Assembly (NCBI RefSeq): GCF_027587375.1
Contig: NZ_JAMXIC010000007.1
Location: 168,631 to 232,630, forward strand
Reading direction: 5' to 3'
DNA: 64,000 bases
From: Arthrobacter sp. B2a2-09
GTDB lineage: Bacteria; Actinomycetota; Actinomycetes; Actinomycetales; Micrococcaceae
Part shown: positions 27,326-36,295 of the stretch, piece by piece
Layout of the letters: every line of letters starts with the position of its first letter
How positions within the stretch are numbered: the stretch's first letter is position 1
Program-made: the position numbers and the translations under genes
The notes under the pieces: generated by a model
What the model saw: only the letters and a program-made list of their open reading frames with translations
Databases searched by the model: none
What the model was told of the DNA's origin: nothing

Positions 27326-29883
27326 GCATCGACACTTCATCTCTTAAGACAGACAAGAAAGCCACCATGGAACTCCTCACCGACCAGACCATCGACCAGC
27401 GCCTCGAGTCCCTCCTGGCCCAGCTGAGCCTGGAGGAGAAGGTGCGGTTGCTGACGGGCCGGGATTTCTGGACGACGTGGCCGGTGGAGAAGATCGGGCT
27501 GCGGCGGATGTTGTTCTCGGACGGGCCTACGGGGGTGCGTGGTGAGGTGTGGGATGAGCGGCAGCCGTCGATGAATTTCCCGTCGGCGACGGCGATCAGT
27601 TCGTCCTGGGATCCAGCGATGGCGGACCGTCTGGGCGCCGCGTCGGCGGTGGAGGCCCGCCGGAAGGGTGTCGACGTCGTGCTGGGCCCGACGATCAACC
27701 TGCACCGTTCCCCGCTGGGCGGCCGGCATTTCGAGGCGTTCAGCGAGGACCCGGTCCTGACCGCTGAGCTCGCAGCTGCGTATGTGGCCGGGGTGCAGCG
27801 CAACGGCGTGGGAGCGACCCCGAAGCATTACGTGGCCAATGATTCGGAAACGGATCGGTTCACCGTGGATGTGAAGGTGGGGGACCGGCCCTTGCGGGAG
27901 CTGTACCTACTGGCGTTCGAGAAGGCCATCGTGGACTCGAAGGCATGGCTCGTGATGAGCGCGTACAACTCGGTCAACGGCGCCACGGCCACGGAAAACG
28001 AGCTGCTCGAAACGCCGCTGAACACTGAGTGGGGTTTCGACGGCGTGGTGATCAGCGACTGGACCGCGGTGCGCAGCGTGGAGAGCGCGAAGCATTCCCA
28101 GGACCTGGTGATGCCGGGTCCGGACGGACCGTGGGGTCCGGCGCTCGTGCTGGCCGTGAAGTGCGGCACGGTTCCGGAGGCCGCGGTTGACCGGAAGGTG
28201 TTGCGGATCCTGCAGCTCGCCGCCCGGGTAGGCGCTTTGGAGGGTTTCGAACCCGTGGCCGCGGAACCGGCGGAGCAGGAAGAGCCGCTCGCGTTCGCCC
28301 GTGAGGCGTCGGTGGCCGGGACGGTTTTGGTGAAGAACGACGGCGTGCTGCCGCTGGCTCCTGCCTCCGTCAGCAGCGTGGCGGTGATCGGGCACAATGC
28401 CCGCCATGCCAGGACCCAGGGCGGCGGGTCCGCGACCGTGGTCCCGGAAAAGATCGTCACCCCGCTGGACGGAATCCGTGCCGCGTTCGGCCCCGAAAAC
28501 GTCAGCTACAACGTGGGCGCGGTGGTGCAGGAAGGCATCGCCGAACTACCCCTGGAACAGCTCAGGAACCCGGTCACCGGCGGGCCGGGGCTGCGAGTGC
28601 GCTTCTTTGCCTCCACCGGCAAGGAGCTCTTCGCGGAGGACCGCCGCTCCACCGCGCTGGTCTGGTTCGGCGGGGACGCCCCGATCGCGGAGTCCTCCAT
28701 GGTGCAATTCCACACGATCTACACGCCGGAGGAGAGCGGCACCATCCGGCTGGGCTTCTCCACCGTAGGGCACGGGCGGATCTTCGTGGACGGGGTCCTG
28801 GCGCACGAGGCGTCCATCGAGGCAACGGGCACGGACCTGGGCGCTGCGTTCCTGGCCCCGCCCTCGGCCTCCGTCCCGGTCGCGGCGAGGGCGGGTGTTC
28901 CGCTGGAGCTCACGGTGGAACTGGATCTCGCCGGGCGCACCGGCGCCCTGTCCAACGCCCTGGCCGTGACCATCGGGACCGAGGCGGATAACGCGGACCC
29001 CGAGGCACTCATCGCCGAAGCAGTCGCCGCAGCGAAAGCGGCGGAGATCGCCGTCGTCGTGGTCGGCACGAACTCCCGCGTGGAATCCGAAGGCTACGAC
29101 CGCACCACCCTGGAACTTCCAGGCCTGCAGGACCGCCTGGTCCACGCCGTCGCCGCGGCCAACCCGCGCACCGTGGTGGTGGTGAACTCCGGGTCCCCGG
29201 TGCTGCTGCCCTGGCGCAACGAGGTGGCCGCGACCCTGATCGGGTACTTCGGCGGGCAGGAATTCGGCACCGCCCTCGCCGACATCCTCACCGGCGCCGC
29301 CGAACCCGGCGGCCGGCTCCCCACCACCTGGCCCGCAACCCAGGAGGACGTGCCGGTCATCAACACCACCCCGGACGCCGACGGAAGGCTGGAATACGAC
29401 GAAGGCATCCACATCGGCTACCGGGCCTGGCTGAAGGCGGGAGTGGCTCCGGCGTACGAATTCGGGCACGGACTCGGCTACACCCACTGGACCCTCGACG
29501 CAGTCGAGACCCCCGGAGTCGAGGCCCCCGGAACTGAGGCTCCAGGCACCGTGGTGCCCGGCGCCGTCGTGCCCCTCACGGTGACGCTAAGCAACACCGG
29601 CAACCGCCCGGGCAAGCAGGTGGTGCAGGTCTACGCCGAACGGCCCGGCTCCGCCGTGGACCGTCCCGTGCGCTGGCTCGTCGCCTCCGCCCCCGTGTGG
29701 GCCGAACCCGGCGAGACCCTCACCGTGGTCATCAACGTGCCCACCCGCCTGCTGGCCTACTGGGACAACGGCTGGACCTACGAACCCGGGAACTACCGCC
29801 TGCGCATCGGCACCTCAGTCACCGAGCTTCCGCTCGAAACCGTTCTCACCCTGACCGACTCAAACGAGGACGGCGCCGCATGA
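27322..29883 (+). CDS. Beta-glucosidase-type glycosidase, family GH3 with PA14-like insert
   Basis: A GH3 enzyme of 853 residues from the ATG at 27322, which overlaps the GH1 stop. A second ATG at 27367 with AAGAAAG upstream is possible. The nucleophile is Asp246 in VVISDWTA. The N-terminal (alpha/beta)8 domain and the C-terminal alpha/beta sandwich are split by a PA14-like insert (about 390-550), as in enzymes that act on small aryl glycosides and disaccharides. A fibronectin-III-like domain closes the protein (about 755-845). It has no signal peptide. It may serve as a beta-glucosidase or beta-xylosidase; family alone does not decide. Confidence 0.93.
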   Translation: MSIDTSSLKTDKKATMELLTDQTIDQRLESLLAQLSLEEKVRLLTGRDFWTTWPVEKIGLRRMLFSDGPTGVRGEVWDERQPSMNFPSATAISSSWDPAMADRLGAASAVEARRKGVDVVLGPTINLHRSPLGGRHFEAFSEDPVLTAELAAAYVAGVQRNGVGATPKHYVANDSETDRFTVDVKVGDRPLRELYLLAFEKAIVDSKAWLVMSAYNSVNGATATENELLETPLNTEWGFDGVVISDWTAVRSVESAKHSQDLVMPGPDGPWGPALVLAVKCGTVPEAAVDRKVLRILQLAARVGALEGFEPVAAEPAEQEEPLAFAREASVAGTVLVKNDGVLPLAPASVSSVAVIGHNARHARTQGGGSATVVPEKIVTPLDGIRAAFGPENVSYNVGAVVQEGIAELPLEQLRNPVTGGPGLRVRFFASTGKELFAEDRRSTALVWFGGDAPIAESSMVQFHTIYTPEESGTIRLGFSTVGHGRIFVDGVLAHEASIEATGTDLGAAFLAPPSASVPVAARAGVPLELTVELDLAGRTGALSNALAVTIGTEADNADPEALIAEAVAAAKAAEIAVVVVGTNSRVESEGYDRTTLELPGLQDRLVHAVAAANPRTVVVVNSGSPVLLPWRNEVAATLIGYFGGQEFGTALADILTGAAEPGGRLPTTWPATQEDVPVINTTPDADGRLEYDEGIHIGYRAWLKAGVAPAYEFGHGLGYTHWTLDAVETPGVEAPGTEAPGTVVPGAVVPLTVTLSNTGNRPGKQVVQVYAERPGSAVDRPVRWLVASAPVWAEPGETLTVVINVPTRLLAYWDNGWTYEPGNYRLRIGTSVTELPLETVLTLTDSNEDGAA

Positions 29884-31409
29884 ACTTCCCTAACCCACTG
29901 ATTCCGGGCTTCAACCCCGATCCCAGCATCGTCAAGGTCGGCGAGGACTACTACCTGGCGACCTCCACGTTCGAATACCTCCCCGGCATTCCGGTCTACC
30001 ACAGCACCGACCTGGTCAACTGGGACCGGATCGGCCACGTGGTGGACCGGGAAGGGCAGCTCGACTCAAGGGACGTGCCCACCCTTGGCGGCGCTTGGGC
30101 GCCCACCATCCGTTTCCACGACGGCCTGTTCTACGTAGCCGTCACCGATGCCATGGCACGGGGAACACTGGTGTTCACGGCCAAGGATCCCGCCGGCCCG
30201 TGGAGCGACGGACTCGTCATCGAGGGCGCCATTGGGATCGACCAGGATCTTGCCTGGGACGAGGACGGCACCGCCTACATGACGTACTCGGGACTCGACA
30301 CGGTCACCGGGAACATCGGCGAGCACGGCGGCATCCTCCAGGTCCGCGTGGATTTGGAAGCGGGCAAGGCCCTCGAGGAACCCCGCAGCGTGTGGTCCGG
30401 TACGGGACTGATGTTCCCTGAAGCACCGCACCTGTACCGGCATGGCGACTACTGGTACCTCATGATCGCCGAGGGCGGCACCGAGCGCGGACACAGCGTC
30501 AGCATTGCCCGCGGAACGTCGCCGGCCGGTCCTTTCGACGGCAACCCGGCCAACCCCATTTTGAGCGCCCGCAGCACCGAGCGTCCCATCCAAAACACCG
30601 GCCATGGCGACCTCGTGCAGACGCCCGACGGCGGCTGGGCCATGGTGCTGCTGGGCATGCGGCCCAAGGGCATGACCCGGGCCTTCTCCGCCCTGGGCAG
30701 GGAAACCTTCATCACCCCGGTCACGTGGGAGGACGGCTGGCCGATCGTCGAACCGGTCATCCTCAACCCCCGCCCCGGCGGCGGCGAGTTCGAGGACAAC
30801 TTCGCGGACGCCGAGCTCGACGGCGGCTGGATCGCCGTCCGACGCCTCCCAGGCACGTTCGCCTCCACTGAGAAGAACCCCGGGCGCCTCACCCTGGTCA
30901 GCGAAGGCACCGGCCTGGACGATTCCCGGCCTTCCTTCCTGGGCCGCCGCCAGCGCTACCAGGTGGAGACCATCTCCGCACTGGTGGACACCGGATCTCC
31001 CGAGGAACTGGATCCCGTTGCGGGGAAGGGGAACGCCGGGGGACTCGCCGTCCGTTACGACGAGGCCCACCACTACTCCATCGAACTGAACGGGACCAGC
31101 CTCACGGCCAGGGCACGGATCTCCTCCATCGAGCAGAGCTGGACCCGCCAGGTTCCCGCCGGGCCGCTGGAACTTCGCATCGAAACCCGCCAGCCGGACT
31201 CGGGTGTGGGCTTCGGGCATTTGAGCTCGGACACCATCGCCCTCCAGGCCGTCGTCGACGGCGAACTGGTCACCTTGGCCGAACTGGACGGCCGCTACCT
31301 TTCGGCGGAAACCGCTGCCTCCTTCACGGGACGGGTTGCCGGCGTCTTCGCGAGCAGCGGCACGGTCACGTTCGACTGGTTCCGCAGCGAAGGACGCGAA
31401 CCACAGTAG
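29880..31409 (+). CDS. Beta-xylosidase/arabinofuranosidase-type glycosidase, family GH43
   Basis: A 509-residue five-bladed propeller enzyme with a C-terminal beta-sandwich domain (about 320-505), the arrangement of GH43 beta-1,4-xylosidases. Catalytic residues are visible: base Asp14 (NPDPSIV), pKa-modulating Asp121 (GIDQDLAWDEDG) and acid Glu181 (MFPEAPHL). It starts at ATG 29880, overlapping the GH3 stop, and lacks a signal peptide. In this operon it would release xylose or arabinose from imported plant glycosides. Confidence 0.92.
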   Translation: MNFPNPLIPGFNPDPSIVKVGEDYYLATSTFEYLPGIPVYHSTDLVNWDRIGHVVDREGQLDSRDVPTLGGAWAPTIRFHDGLFYVAVTDAMARGTLVFTAKDPAGPWSDGLVIEGAIGIDQDLAWDEDGTAYMTYSGLDTVTGNIGEHGGILQVRVDLEAGKALEEPRSVWSGTGLMFPEAPHLYRHGDYWYLMIAEGGTERGHSVSIARGTSPAGPFDGNPANPILSARSTERPIQNTGHGDLVQTPDGGWAMVLLGMRPKGMTRAFSALGRETFITPVTWEDGWPIVEPVILNPRPGGGEFEDNFADAELDGGWIAVRRLPGTFASTEKNPGRLTLVSEGTGLDDSRPSFLGRRQRYQVETISALVDTGSPEELDPVAGKGNAGGLAVRYDEAHHYSIELNGTSLTARARISSIEQSWTRQVPAGPLELRIETRQPDSGVGFGHLSSDTIALQAVVDGELVTLAELDGRYLSAETAASFTGRVAGVFASSGTVTFDWFRSEGREPQ

Positions 31410-31455
31410 GAACTCCAGCGCCCACCCACCCACCGTTTTCCGAAAGGCCCCCTCC

Positions 31456-34401
31456 GTGACATCAACCTCCCTGGCACCGCAGCCAGCAGGTCTCCGCCAG
31501 ACTTCTGTCAGCCGGTTCAGCGCTGAGTACCGGACTGATACCGCCTTCGTGGCCGATTCGCGGCCGCGGCTCAGCTGGGTCGTCGCCACGGACAGCACGG
31601 ATTGGCGGCAGACTCGTGCCGAACTGCGGTTGACCCGTGGCGGAACCGCTGAGTCTACAGTGCACGAGGGCCCTGAATCGGTGCTGGTGGAGTGGCCTTT
31701 TGCGGCCATCGCCGCGGGGGAACAGGTGGCAGTCGAGGTGCGCGTCTCGGGGAACGACGGCGGCACCACCGCTTGGAGCGAACGCTTGACCTTGGTGGGC
31801 GGTTACCTTGAAGGGCCATGGCAAGCCGAGGCCATCGGCCTGCCCGCCACCACTGGGGTGGAAATCCCGCTCGGACAGCCCGGCCAGTTGCGGCACGAAT
31901 TCACGGTAGGCCCGGGCTTGGCCAAGGCCACCTTGTTTGCCACCGCGCACGGTGTCTACCAGACCGAAATCAACGGCTCAGAAGTGGATGACCAGGTTCT
32001 CAAACCGGGCTGGACGGCCTACGCGGACCGCCTCAACCACGAAACCACCGACGTCACCGCGCTCCTCCAACCGGGGGCCAACGCCATTGGTGTGTGGCTC
32101 GCGGGAGGCTGGTACACCGAAAAGTACGGCTTCCACGGCTTCGCCAAACCGTTCTACGGCGAGCAGCCAGCCGTCAAGGTTGAACTGCATCTCGACTACG
32201 CAGACGGAACCCGGCAAACGGTGGCCAGCAGCCAGGAGTGGCGCGTCACCACGGCAGGCCCACTCGTTTCCAGCGGCATCTACGCGGGGGAAGCCTTCGA
32301 CGCACGGCGCATGGAGACTGGCTGGTCATCGCCGGGCTTCGACGATTCGCGCTGGGTTCCTGCTGCCGTGGACTCCGGAGCAGCGGATTCCAGGGCTGCG
32401 GACTCCAAGCCGTGGGCGGAAGCAACTCCCGCCGTGGCGCCTCCGGTCCGTCGGATCGAAGCGCTGCCTGTCAGGGAAGTCCTGACCACGCCTTCCGGCG
32501 CCACCGTCCTGGACTTCGGCCAGAACCTGGTGGGACGCCTGCGGATCCGCGTGAGCGGGGACTCCGGGCACCGGATCACCCTCCGCCATGCGGAAGTCCT
32601 GGAGGAGGGTGAACTGTCCCTCCGTCCGCTTCGCCTGGCCGCCGCAACAGACAGCTACACGCTCGCAGGCGGCGGTGAAAACGGTGCCGGGGAAGATTCC
32701 GCGGAAGAGGAATGGGAGCCTCGCTTCACCTTCCATGGGTTCCGCTATGCCCAAGTAGACAACTGGCCAGGCGAGCTGGACCCGGCGGCGATCACCGCCG
32801 TCGTCCTCCACAACGACATGCGCCGCACCGGCTGGTTCGAGTGTTCGGACCCGATGTTGAACCGGCTGCACGAAAACGCCTTGTGGGGAATGCGAGGCAA
32901 CTTCCTGGCGCTGCCCACGGACTGCCCGCAGCGGGACGAGCGCCTTGGCTGGACCGGGGACATCCAGGTGTTCAGCCCCACGGCCAGCTATCTCTACGAC
33001 TCCTTGGGTTTCCTCAGTTCCTGGCTGCAGGATCTTGCCATCGAGCAAAGCCACCGCAGTGGCGTGGTGCCCGTCGTCGTTCCCGCGGTGCTCGGCATGC
33101 TGGAATCGCCGGTGGCCGCCTGGGGTGACGCTGCCACGGTGGTTCCGTGGGTGCTCTATGAACGCTTCGGTGACCGCGGACTGCTGCGAAGGCAGTACCA
33201 AAGCATGTGCGATTGGGCCGAGGCGTTGCTCCGCGTCCGGGACAGTTCGGGATTGTGGCAGGGCCAGATGCAGTTGGGCGACTGGCTGGACCCGGCCGCG
33301 CCGCCGGACAAGCCCGGCGCCGCCCGCACGCACGGTGACATCGTCGCCAGCGCCTACCTTTTCCGTTCCCTCGACCTCACGGCAAAGGCCGCGGCCGTAT
33401 TGGGCGCCGACGACGACCACGACAAGTACGCGGCACTTGCCGAAGAAGTGCGCAGGGCGTTCCTGGCCGAATACGTCACGCCTTCCGGCCGCATGGTCTC
33501 CGATGCGCAGACGGCCTATTCGCTGGCACTCGTGTTCGGGATCTGCACGGACCCCGTCCAGCGCCAGGCACTTGGTGACCGGCTCGCGGAACTCGCCCGG
33601 CTGGGCGGCTACAGGATCGCCACCGGCTTCGTCGGGACGCCGCTCATCGCGGACGCCCTGACCGTCACCGGGCACATGGATGCTGCTGAGCGCTTGCTCA
33701 CCCAGACCGAATGCCCGTCCTGGCTCTACCCGGTCACCCAGGGCGCCACCACCATCTGGGAACGCTGGGACTCCATCCTGGAGGACGGCAGCGTCAACCC
33801 CGGTGAAATGACCTCCTTCAACCACTACGCGCTCGGCGCCATTGCGGACTGGATGCACCGGACCGTTGCGGGCCTGGCTCCTGCAGCACCCGGCTACCGG
33901 AAACAGCACATCGCCCCGCGTCCGCTCCGCAGCCTCCAGCACGCCAGCACCTCACACGAGACGCCTTACGGGCTGGCCAGCGTGGCCTGGAAGCGTTCCG
34001 GCGAGCGGATCCTCGTGGAAGCAGTCGTGCCTCCGGGGACCACCGCCGTCGTTTCCTTGCCGGACGGATCCGAAGAGTTCGAGGTGGGATCCGGTCGGTA
34101 CGCCTGGACCGTGCCCGACGCCGGGCGCGCCGCGGCGCCCGGTGCCGTGTCCCTGGACTCTCCGCTGTCCGCGATCATGGATGATCCCGAGGCTTATGCG
34201 GCGGCCTGGCAGGCCATCGACGCGCACGATCCCGCCGCGGCCGCCCAATTCCGCAAGGACACCGTCTGGTATCGCCAGACATCACTGAACCAGGGGCTGA
34301 TCTTCACTCCAACGCCCATCAAGGAAGACATCGGCTCCGCATTGTTGGCACTGAGCGGCACACGCGCTGCCGTCCCGGTCCTTTCACCTCGAGAACTCTG
34401 A
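31456..34401 (+). CDS. Alpha-L-rhamnosidase, family GH78
   Basis: Product of 981 residues from the GTG at 31456, with AAAGG upstream; longer in-frame extension reaches back into the GH43 gene and is rejected. Domains: N-terminal beta domains (about 20-330), a concanavalin-like/jelly-roll module, the alpha/alpha-six-barrel (about 450-810), and a C-terminal beta domain. The general acid is likely Glu495 in RDERLGWTGD, and the base Glu784 in PGEMTSFNHY. Such enzymes remove rhamnose from flavonoid glycosides and pectin fragments. It has no signal peptide, so acts on imported glycosides. Confidence 0.93.
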   Translation: MTSTSLAPQPAGLRQTSVSRFSAEYRTDTAFVADSRPRLSWVVATDSTDWRQTRAELRLTRGGTAESTVHEGPESVLVEWPFAAIAAGEQVAVEVRVSGNDGGTTAWSERLTLVGGYLEGPWQAEAIGLPATTGVEIPLGQPGQLRHEFTVGPGLAKATLFATAHGVYQTEINGSEVDDQVLKPGWTAYADRLNHETTDVTALLQPGANAIGVWLAGGWYTEKYGFHGFAKPFYGEQPAVKVELHLDYADGTRQTVASSQEWRVTTAGPLVSSGIYAGEAFDARRMETGWSSPGFDDSRWVPAAVDSGAADSRAADSKPWAEATPAVAPPVRRIEALPVREVLTTPSGATVLDFGQNLVGRLRIRVSGDSGHRITLRHAEVLEEGELSLRPLRLAAATDSYTLAGGGENGAGEDSAEEEWEPRFTFHGFRYAQVDNWPGELDPAAITAVVLHNDMRRTGWFECSDPMLNRLHENALWGMRGNFLALPTDCPQRDERLGWTGDIQVFSPTASYLYDSLGFLSSWLQDLAIEQSHRSGVVPVVVPAVLGMLESPVAAWGDAATVVPWVLYERFGDRGLLRRQYQSMCDWAEALLRVRDSSGLWQGQMQLGDWLDPAAPPDKPGAARTHGDIVASAYLFRSLDLTAKAAAVLGADDDHDKYAALAEEVRRAFLAEYVTPSGRMVSDAQTAYSLALVFGICTDPVQRQALGDRLAELARLGGYRIATGFVGTPLIADALTVTGHMDAAERLLTQTECPSWLYPVTQGATTIWERWDSILEDGSVNPGEMTSFNHYALGAIADWMHRTVAGLAPAAPGYRKQHIAPRPLRSLQHASTSHETPYGLASVAWKRSGERILVEAVVPPGTTAVVSLPDGSEEFEVGSGRYAWTVPDAGRAAAPGAVSLDSPLSAIMDDPEAYAAAWQAIDAHDPAAAAQFRKDTVWYRQTSLNQGLIFTPTPIKEDIGSALLALSGTRAAVPVLSPREL

Positions 34402-34416
34402 ACTGAGAAGGCAAAG

Positions 34417-36189
34417 ATGACCACTTTCACCGCTGAAAGCCCCCTGTACTTCGTGATGCGGCACGCCGAAGGAAACCGCGTCCTGAGCGAACGCGTCCCG
34501 ACGCTTGTTAACAGCCCGGCGCTGCACACGCTCTACTTCCACGAGGTGGGCACCATCCTGGGAACCGAAGGCGCCCTGCAGGGGAAACCCGAGGAGACCG
34601 CGGAAATCCTGCGCCTCCTCGGCGAGCTGGAACCCGAGGATCTTGTAGCCCAGCGCGCCGCTGAGGCGGCGGCTGATCTTCCCGCCCCGGCGGGGGACTA
34701 TGAGCAGGGCTCCGTGGTGCGCGGCAGTGCGGCTGCCGAATACCCGACGACGGCGGCCGCCCGGGAGCGCTTCGAGCTCACCCTCGCCGGTCCCTCGCAC
34801 GGGAACCCGTTCACCGACGTCGAACTCCGGGCCGAGTTCACTTCTCCGTCCGGCGACACGCTCAGCGTGCCCGGCTTTTACGACGGCGACGGGAGCTACA
34901 AGGTTCGGCTCCTGATTCCGGGCCCGGGGGAGTGGACGTTCACCACCACCAGCAATGCGCGCTCGCTGGACGGCGTCGCCGGCGCGTTCACGGCCGGCGA
35001 GGCGGTTGCCGGAGCGAAGGGCGTGGTCCGGGTGGCCAAGACCTTCCACTTCGCCTACGAAAGCGGCACCCCGTACCTGCCCATCGGCACCACCTCCTAC
35101 GCCTGGACCCATCAGGGCGACGCACTGGAGAAGCAGACCCTTGACACGCTCGCCGCCGGGCCGTTCAACAAGATGCGGATGTGCGTTTTCCCGAAGTCCT
35201 ACCTGTTCAATGAGAACGAACCGGAGCATTACCCCTTCGAAGGATCCCTCGCTGCCGGGTTCGACTTCGAGCGGCCCAACCCGGAGTACTACCGGCACCT
35301 GGAGCGCAGGATCGGGCAGCTGGAGGAGCTCGGCATCGAGGCCGACCTGATCCTCTTCCATGCTTATGACCGCTGGGGATTCTCCACCATGAGCCCGGGC
35401 CAGGATGACCGCTACCTGAAATACGTCGTGGCCCGGCTGGCCTCGCACCGGAACATCTGGTGGTCCCTGGCCAACGAGTACGATCTGCTGTTCCGCAAGA
35501 GCACCGAGGACTGGGAACGCTTCGCCGGCATCGTCCAGGCCGACGATCCGAACGGGCACCTGCTCTCGATCCACAATTGCCATGCGTTCTACGACTATTC
35601 CCGGCCGTGGGTTACGCACAGCAGCATCCAGCGCCAGGACGTCCACAAGACGGCCGAATTCACCGGGGAATGGCGGGACCGCTGGCAGAAACCGGTGGTC
35701 ATCGACGAATGCGCCTACGAGGGCAACATCGACCAGGGCTGGGGAAACATCACCGGAGAGGAAATGACCCGGCGGTTCTGGGAAGGGGCCGTCCGGGGCG
35801 GCTACGTGGGGCATGGCGAGACGTACATGCACGCGGCGGACGTGCTGTGGTGGGCCAAGGGCGGAGAATTCCATGGCAGCAGCCCGGACCGGATCGCCTT
35901 CCTGCGCCGCATCCTCGAGGACACTCCCGGCGGGTTCCTCGAACCGCTGCCCAGCGCCTGGGACGTCCCCACCGCCGGCATCCGGCACGAGTACGAGCTC
36001 AGCTACTTCGGTTTCAACCAGCCCACGTACCGGAACTTCGTGATGCCCGCCGGCCGTCGCTACGAGGTGGACATCATCGACACCTGGAATATGACCATTG
36101 ACACCCTGCCGGAGGTCGTTGAAGGACGCTTCCGCCTGGAGCTCCCCGGCCGTCAGTTCATCGCCGTGCGACTCCGCGCGGTCGGCTAA
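34417..36189 (+). CDS. DUF5060/apiosidase-like (DUF4038)/DUF5605 glycoside hydrolase
   Basis: A 590-residue protein. An N-terminal stretch precedes a beta-sandwich of the DUF5060 type (about 115-195), then a TIM barrel of the apiosidase-like DUF4038 type (about 215-480), then a C-terminal domain resembling DUF5605. Candidate retaining catalytic pair: Glu354 (WWSLANEYD) and Glu431 (VVIDECAYEGN). The apiosidase-like fold includes GH140 enzymes that release apiose from pectin rhamnogalacturonan II. With apiose-type catabolic genes next door, apiosidase activity is a good guess but unproven. It has no signal peptide and is last in the operon, 15 bp after GH78. Confidence 0.8.
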   Translation: MTTFTAESPLYFVMRHAEGNRVLSERVPTLVNSPALHTLYFHEVGTILGTEGALQGKPEETAEILRLLGELEPEDLVAQRAAEAAADLPAPAGDYEQGSVVRGSAAAEYPTTAAARERFELTLAGPSHGNPFTDVELRAEFTSPSGDTLSVPGFYDGDGSYKVRLLIPGPGEWTFTTTSNARSLDGVAGAFTAGEAVAGAKGVVRVAKTFHFAYESGTPYLPIGTTSYAWTHQGDALEKQTLDTLAAGPFNKMRMCVFPKSYLFNENEPEHYPFEGSLAAGFDFERPNPEYYRHLERRIGQLEELGIEADLILFHAYDRWGFSTMSPGQDDRYLKYVVARLASHRNIWWSLANEYDLLFRKSTEDWERFAGIVQADDPNGHLLSIHNCHAFYDYSRPWVTHSSIQRQDVHKTAEFTGEWRDRWQKPVVIDECAYEGNIDQGWGNITGEEMTRRFWEGAVRGGYVGHGETYMHAADVLWWAKGGEFHGSSPDRIAFLRRILEDTPGGFLEPLPSAWDVPTAGIRHEYELSYFGFNQPTYRNFVMPAGRRYEVDIIDTWNMTIDTLPEVVEGRFRLELPGRQFIAVRLRAVG

Positions 36190-36200
36190 GCCCCCGGTGC

Positions 36201-36276
36201 CCCCACCCAACTAACTCGCACTTAATGTCGTTTTCAGGCCTCATAACGACACCTACTGCGAGCTAGTTGGGTGGGG
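36201..36276. repeat. Dispersed palindrome, family A, copy 5
   Basis: Outer CCCCACCCAACTAACTCGCA paired with TGCGAGCTAGTTGGGTGGGG, inner TGTCGTT / AACGACA. It lies between the converging glycosidase operon (ends 36189) and hutG (ends 36296), where a bidirectional terminator would be expected. Confidence 0.94.
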
Positions 36277-36295
36277 CGGGCGCTACGGGAGAGCC

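Noticed and set aside
31336..31455. In-frame extension of the GH78 gene into the GH43 gene
   Set aside because: It gives an Arg/Ser-rich leader out of keeping with the family. The GTG at 31456 has an AAAGG site and leaves a normal intergenic spacing.
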